A stretch of DNA of 64,000 bases from SMYC01 sp963578475 (lineage in GTDB: Bacteria > Acidobacteriota > Vicinamibacteria > Marinacidobacterales > SMYC01). How positions within the stretch are numbered: the stretch's first letter is position 1; each line of letters opens with the position of its first letter. The translations under genes and the position numbers were made by a program. The notes under the pieces were generated by a model. The model worked only from the letters and a program-made list of their open reading frames with translations, did no database searches and had not been told where the DNA came from. This document shows, one piece after another, positions 60,218 to 64,000 of this stretch. Where the stretch lies: the NCBI GenBank assembly GCA_963578475.1, contig CAUZCL010000013.1:1-64000 (forward strand), in the 5' to 3' direction.

Positions 60218-61600
60218 CTAGACCGAGAGCGAGAACGGAGCCGTGCTGTCTCCGAAGCTCTCCATCTCCTCGAAGCCGAGCTTTTGCAGGAGGCCCAGCA
60301 TCACGTTCGCCATCGGGGTTCCCGGTGCGGCGCGGAGGTGCAGGCCGCCATCGAGCTTGCCGTTTGCGCCGCCGACGATGAAGAGAGGGCAGCGCTTGTG
60401 ATTGTGCACGTTCGGGTCGCCCATCGGCGAGCCGTAGAGGACCATCGTTTTGTCCAGAATCGTCTGCCCTCCCTCGTCGATGCTCGCGAGCTTCTCGAGA
60501 AAGTACGGGAGCAGACTCACGTGGTAGCGGTTGATGCGGAAAAAATCGGTGATCTTCTCCTCTTTGTCGCCGTGATGGGATGCGGGGTGGAATCCCTTGT
60601 CGACGCCGCTTTCGGGGTAGACGCGACTCGAGGCGTCCCGCCCCATCTTGAACGAGAACACGCGCGTCATGTCTGCCTGGAGCGCGAGCGCTTGGAGGTC
60701 GAACATGAGCTTCACGTGCTCGTCGAAGGAGTCGGGAACGCCCGCGGGCGCTTCGGGTAGCTCGCGCATCTTGCCGCTCATGTTGCGATCGACGACTTTC
60801 TGTATGCGTCGCTCGATCTCGCGGATGTTCTCGAGATAGCGATCCACGCGACGGCGGTCGGGAGCGTCGAGCGTGCCCTTCAGCTCGGAAACTTCTCCCG
60901 TCACGAAATCCAGAATGCTCTGGCTCGAGCGTCGTCGGGCGGCGCGCTCTTCGGCCGTGCCTCCGGCGCCGAAGACCATGTCGAAGGCGAGCCTGGGGTC
61001 GCGGAGCATCGGAAGCGGCTCCGTTGGAGACTTCCAGCTAATCGTGTCCGTGTAGACGCACGAGTAGCCATAGGCGCATCCACCGGCCTGGTCGACGTTC
61101 TCGATGCAAAGCTGCATCGACGGGATCGGCGTGTCCTGGCCGAAGCGCTGGGCGTAGAGCTGGTCCATGGACGTTCCCGACAAGACGTCCGAGCTCTCGG
61201 TCTGCCTGGGATGGGATTGGGTGAGAAAGACCGCGCTCGAGCGAAAATGGTCGCCGCCGATCTCCTCGGGGATGAAGGCTTCTGCGTTTTGCAGATCGGT
61301 GTCGCTAACGACCGTCAGGTATTTTTGAAATGGCTCGAGGGAGCTCAGAGCTGTCGGGCCGAGATCGAAGTCGCGGCCTTCCGCGGCGGGGGACCATAGG
61401 TTCTTTGTCGAGCCCCACTTCGTGCTGCCGGCGGCGCCGTGTACCATCTCGATGCAGACGAGTCGCGTGCTATCGGCGCTTGGCGCACCGAACGCTTTGC
61501 GGGCGGGCACCATCGCCTCGAGGAAAGGAAGCGCCACGGTGGCTCCCATGCCGCGGAGGAAAGTCCGGCGTGGAAGGTGCTTTCCAGTAATGATCTCCAT
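60218..61600 (-). CDS. DUF1552 protein with Tat-type signal
   Basis: 460 residues. The N-terminus has a twin-arginine signal, LPRRTFLRGMGATVALPFLE, so a folded, possibly cofactor-bearing protein is exported. Family parts: RLVCIEMVHGAAGSTKWGST, LTQSHPRQTESSDVLSGTSM and SMQLCIENVDQAGGCAYGYS, ending with HHGDKEEKITDFFRINRYHV and TMVLYGSPMGDPNVHNHKRC. DUF1552 has an alkaline-phosphatase/sulfatase-like fold according to common annotation, activity unknown. It sits 18 bases after the DUF1592 cytochrome-type gene and 12 before the ankyrin gene, one operon. Confidence 0.88.
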   Translation of the reverse strand: MEIITGKHLPRRTFLRGMGATVALPFLEAMVPARKAFGAPSADSTRLVCIEMVHGAAGSTKWGSTKNLWSPAAEGRDFDLGPTALSSLEPFQKYLTVVSDTDLQNAEAFIPEEIGGDHFRSSAVFLTQSHPRQTESSDVLSGTSMDQLYAQRFGQDTPIPSMQLCIENVDQAGGCAYGYSCVYTDTISWKSPTEPLPMLRDPRLAFDMVFGAGGTAEERAARRRSSQSILDFVTGEVSELKGTLDAPDRRRVDRYLENIREIERRIQKVVDRNMSGKMRELPEAPAGVPDSFDEHVKLMFDLQALALQADMTRVFSFKMGRDASSRVYPESGVDKGFHPASHHGDKEEKITDFFRINRYHVSLLPYFLEKLASIDEGGQTILDKTMVLYGSPMGDPNVHNHKRCPLFIVGGANGKLDGGLHLRAAPGTPMANVMLGLLQKLGFEEMESFGDSTAPFSLSV

Positions 61601-61618
61601 GTCTAGCTCCTTTTGTGC

Positions 61619-64000
61619 TTAATGCGATCGTTCGGCAGCGGCTTCCGTCTCGGCTTCGAAGGCGGCCGACTTCACACGGAATGCGGGACTCGTCACAACG
61701 CCCACAATATAAGAAGACATTCGCAGGCCGTTCTCGTTCGCCGCGCGCTCGATGCTACGGATGGACGGCATGTCGTAATACTCGACGCGCCGACCCAAGG
61801 CATAGGCCATCAGGTTTTCCGTGAACGTGCGCACGAACGACGTCTGCCGATTGAGAAGCGCCGCTCTCAAATCCTTCGGGCCCGAAAGCGGCGTTCCGTC
61901 GTAGAGCTCACCGGAGACGTCGACGGGAACACCGCGATCTTTGATTCGCCACGCACCCGTCGCGTCGAAATTCTCGAGCGCGAGACCGGGCGGGTCGATC
62001 ATCCTGTGACAGGAATTGCATGCCGGGCTCGCCCGGTGTTTTTCCATTTGCTCGCGTACGGAAAGCAGGCGGCCTCCTTCGGCATCGCCCGTCTCTTCGA
62101 GCTCTGGGACGTTTGGCGGCGGCGGCGGTGGCGGCGACCCGAGTAGGACCTCCATGATCCACTTGCCACGAAGAACAGGAGACGTGCGGCTTGCGTGCGA
62201 GGTCAAGGTCAACACACTGCCGTGGCCCAAAATGCCGCGGCGGTCTTCGTCCGGATAGGAGACGCGGCGGAACTCATTGCCCAGGACGTTCTCGATGCCG
62301 TAGTGCTTCGCGAGCCGCTCGTCGAGGAACGTGTAGTCCGGGCTCAAAAGCTCGAGTACGCTGCGGTCCTCGCGCACGAGGCTGTCGAAGAAAAGCTCGG
62401 TCTCGCGATACATCGATCGCTTGAGCTGGTCGTGATAGTCGGGATAGGTTCGCACGTTCGGATGCATCTTCTCTAGATCCGACAAGCGGAGCCACTGAGC
62501 CGCGAAGCGGGTGGAGAGCGCGAAGGAGCGCGGGTCGGCCAACATTCTCCGTGTTTGCTGCGTCAGGGCGTTCGTCTCCGAGAGGCGGCCTTCACGCGCA
62601 ACGCGCATGAGCTCTTCATCCGGGGGCGTTCCCCAGAGAAAATAGGACAAGCGGGAGGCTAGGTCGACATCGGCCACGCGATAAGCACCCGCGGATGTGC
62701 TCGTCTCGGGTGGCTCCTCGAAGCGAAAGACGAAATGCGGGCTCGCGAGCATGCCTTCGAGCGCGGTGCGAACGCCGTACTCGAAGCCCCCGTCTTCGGC
62801 GCCGACTTCATAAAGCGCCATGAGTGCAGCGAGGTCGTTGTCGACGAGAGGCCGTCGATAAGCTCGAGCGCCCAACCGCGCCACGATAACTTCAGCGCAG
62901 GCGGAGGCGTCATCCGGTGATTCCGGACGGCACGAGAAGATCTTTCGCCGACTTGGCGTCTCCGAGACGCCGGTCGGGTTGTACGGACCGGTGATGGCGA
63001 GATCGCGCAAGTGAGGCACGCTCGTGAAGCCGTAGGCGTCCGCGATGCTAGTGCTGGCGATCGACCAGTCGTGCGGGGACATCAAATCCTGGAGCGGGCC
63101 TTCCACTTTGTTGATGAACGCGGCGGAGACGCGCTGCGGTCCGGACTGGACGAAGATCGGCTCTGTGCGGAGGTCCATGCCGTCCGGATCGGAAGTGTGC
63201 ATCCAGCGGTCGATAGTGATGAGCGCTTTGCGCTCGCCGTTGATGGAGATCTCGATTTGCTCGAGCTCGTCGACCGTGTGCAGTGCAGAGCGGCCGCTCC
63301 CGTGGAGCGCGCCCGTCGTTTCGTGATGGAACGAGACGCGAAAACGATACTCACCGTCGGCGGGGAAGTTATGGATGACGGAGGTGCCGCCTCTCGTTCC
63401 GTAAGGAGCACCCTCGACTTGCTCCGTTTGAGAGACCCACCGCGTGACTTTGTACGTGGTTTCTCTAGGGGAGGCCATGGCGTCGCCGACCGCGAGACGG
63501 CTGACTTCACCGGCGGCTCGCAGGTAGCCTTCCATCAACGTTACGGACAAGAGCTGCACGTCGGCGATGTTGTCGAAGTTGGCGCTCTTCGTGTCGAGTG
63601 GAAGATAGGCGCCCGCGTCGATGTCGAGATCGAGAAGCACTTTTATCGAGGCGCTGTACTCGGCGCGGTTGACGCGCTGGAATGTACGCCGTCCGGGGTT
63701 CGGATTTTGAGACGCCACTTGGTCGATACGCGTCTCGAGCTCTAAAGCGAGCGCCTGCAAGCTCTCTTCACTCGGCCGCGGCATGCCCGCGGGGGGCATC
63801 ATGCCGGCTCGGAGCTTGCGGATGACTTTCTCGGCCAGCTCTTGCGTCTGCTCGGCCGCGGACACGGTGAACGCCTCGAGGGACATATTGCCGAGGAGCG
63901 TCACGTCGTTGTGACAGACCAGACACGTGTCCTCGAGCAGAGCCTGGGCGGCTTCGGTAGCTTCGTTCGGCGACGCAGCGAGGCTCGACGCCAAAGTTAC
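61619..64000 (-). CDS. DUF1587/1592/1588/1585 cytochrome-c-type protein, 5' end outside the window
   Basis: At least 793 residues are visible; the frame is still open at base 64000, so the start is missing. Near the N-terminus EDTCLVCHNDVTLLGNMSLE is a C-x-x-C-H haem site, followed by LRAGMMPPAGMPRP with the distal Met typical of planctomycete-type cytochromes. Then come the DUF1587, DUF1595, DUF1592 (WGTPPDEELMRVAREGRLSE), DUF1588 (GILGHGSVLTLTSHASRTSP) and DUF1585 domains; SPACNSCHRMIDPPGLALEN near 62000 holds a second C-x-x-C-H. An exported multi-domain electron-transfer protein, first visible gene of the ankyrin/DUF1552 operon. Confidence 0.88.
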   Translation of the reverse strand, partial: VTLASSLAASPNEATEAAQALLEDTCLVCHNDVTLLGNMSLEAFTVSAAEQTQELAEKVIRKLRAGMMPPAGMPRPSEESLQALALELETRIDQVASQNPNPGRRTFQRVNRAEYSASIKVLLDLDIDAGAYLPLDTKSANFDNIADVQLLSVTLMEGYLRAAGEVSRLAVGDAMASPRETTYKVTRWVSQTEQVEGAPYGTRGGTSVIHNFPADGEYRFRVSFHHETTGALHGSGRSALHTVDELEQIEISINGERKALITIDRWMHTSDPDGMDLRTEPIFVQSGPQRVSAAFINKVEGPLQDLMSPHDWSIASTSIADAYGFTSVPHLRDLAITGPYNPTGVSETPSRRKIFSCRPESPDDASACAEVIVARLGARAYRRPLVDNDLAALMALYEVGAEDGGFEYGVRTALEGMLASPHFVFRFEEPPETSTSAGAYRVADVDLASRLSYFLWGTPPDEELMRVAREGRLSETNALTQQTRRMLADPRSFALSTRFAAQWLRLSDLEKMHPNVRTYPDYHDQLKRSMYRETELFFDSLVREDRSVLELLSPDYTFLDERLAKHYGIENVLGNEFRRVSYPDEDRRGILGHGSVLTLTSHASRTSPVLRGKWIMEVLLGSPPPPPPPNVPELEETGDAEGGRLLSVREQMEKHRASPACNSCHRMIDPPGLALENFDATGAWRIKDRGVPVDVSGELYDGTPLSGPKDLRAALLNRQTSFVRTFTENLMAYALGRRVEYYDMPSIRSIERAANENGLRMSSYIVGVVTSPAFRVKSAAFEAETEAAAERSH

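Noticed and set aside
61619..64000. A long opposite-strand reading frame at 63011-63745 as a gene
   Set aside because: It is the shadow of the DUF1592-type gene: no family motif, Arg/Val/Asp-biased composition, while the minus-strand frame has clear domains.
1..64000. CRISPR array, prophage, insertion sequence or rRNA operon
   Set aside because: No regularly spaced repeats, transposase or phage structural genes, terminal inverted repeats or rRNA-like sequence were found.

Overview
The window looks like a contig from an Acidobacteriota genome, probably a metagenome-assembled one; this is inference from gene content and no marker gene is present. Supporting signs are serine/threonine kinases fused to PD40 propellers, a MacB/FtsX-type permease of the acidobacterial duplicated-orphan kind, two very large BNR (VPS10/sortilin-like) propeller proteins, a DUF1592-DUF1552-ankyrin trio, fairly high GC and frequent TTG/GTG starts. 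No rRNA, tRNA, CRISPR array or intact insertion sequence was seen.

Layout. 1-1430: a cut-off ilvB, a Rieske protein and a cut-off iron alcohol dehydrogenase. 1486-6640 (minus): two AlkP-fold phosphodiesterases, a 63-residue protein and a membrane protein. 6696-10821: a sulfation set (sulfotransferase, PAP phosphatase, fused ATP sulfurylase/APS kinase) plus an alpha/beta hydrolase. 10846-12196: PilZ, and broken DUF4388 and receiver-EAL genes. 12348-16900: a GntP permease and a BNR propeller. 16897-24804: a gene graveyard of kinase, PD40, amidohydrolase, PIN, antitoxin, Uma2, AraC and CysK fragments, with UbiX and a PPOX-fold protein still intact. 24809-36151 (minus): a tight nine-gene operon, the most interesting part. 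36369-49959: cardiolipin synthase, NHL and BNR proteins, an ATPase with a histone-H1-like tail, a rhodanese, a MarR/GbsR-type regulator and a GT-C-like membrane protein. 49966-56487: DEAD-box helicase, NCS1 permease, an exported HpaI-type aldolase, a SEC-C protein and an M20 peptidase. 56557-58422: more broken genes. 58451-64000: the ankyrin/DUF1552/DUF1592 operon, cut by the window edge.

The 24809-36151 operon encodes an acidic lipoprotein, an exported 413-residue protein, a membrane Ser/Thr kinase with a repeat-rich outer part, an FHA-like/PEGA/SUMF1-fold membrane protein, a small exported protein, a MotA/TolQ/ExbB-type proton channel, an actin/Hsp70-fold-FHA protein and two VWA proteins. 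Both VWA proteins start with a membrane segment led by SFLD, which resembles the proton-binding Asp segment of MotB/ExbD. I infer a proton-motive-force-driven envelope machine in which VWA domains replace the usual peptidoglycan- or TonB-binding domains, controlled by Thr phosphorylation read by FHA domains. I know of no experimentally described system with this make-up.

The second theme is decay. At least fifteen genes are fragments, many ending at sharp joins where two unrelated genes have lost facing ends. In-frame nonsense codons in the broken genes are almost all TAG, although TAG also ends many intact genes here.
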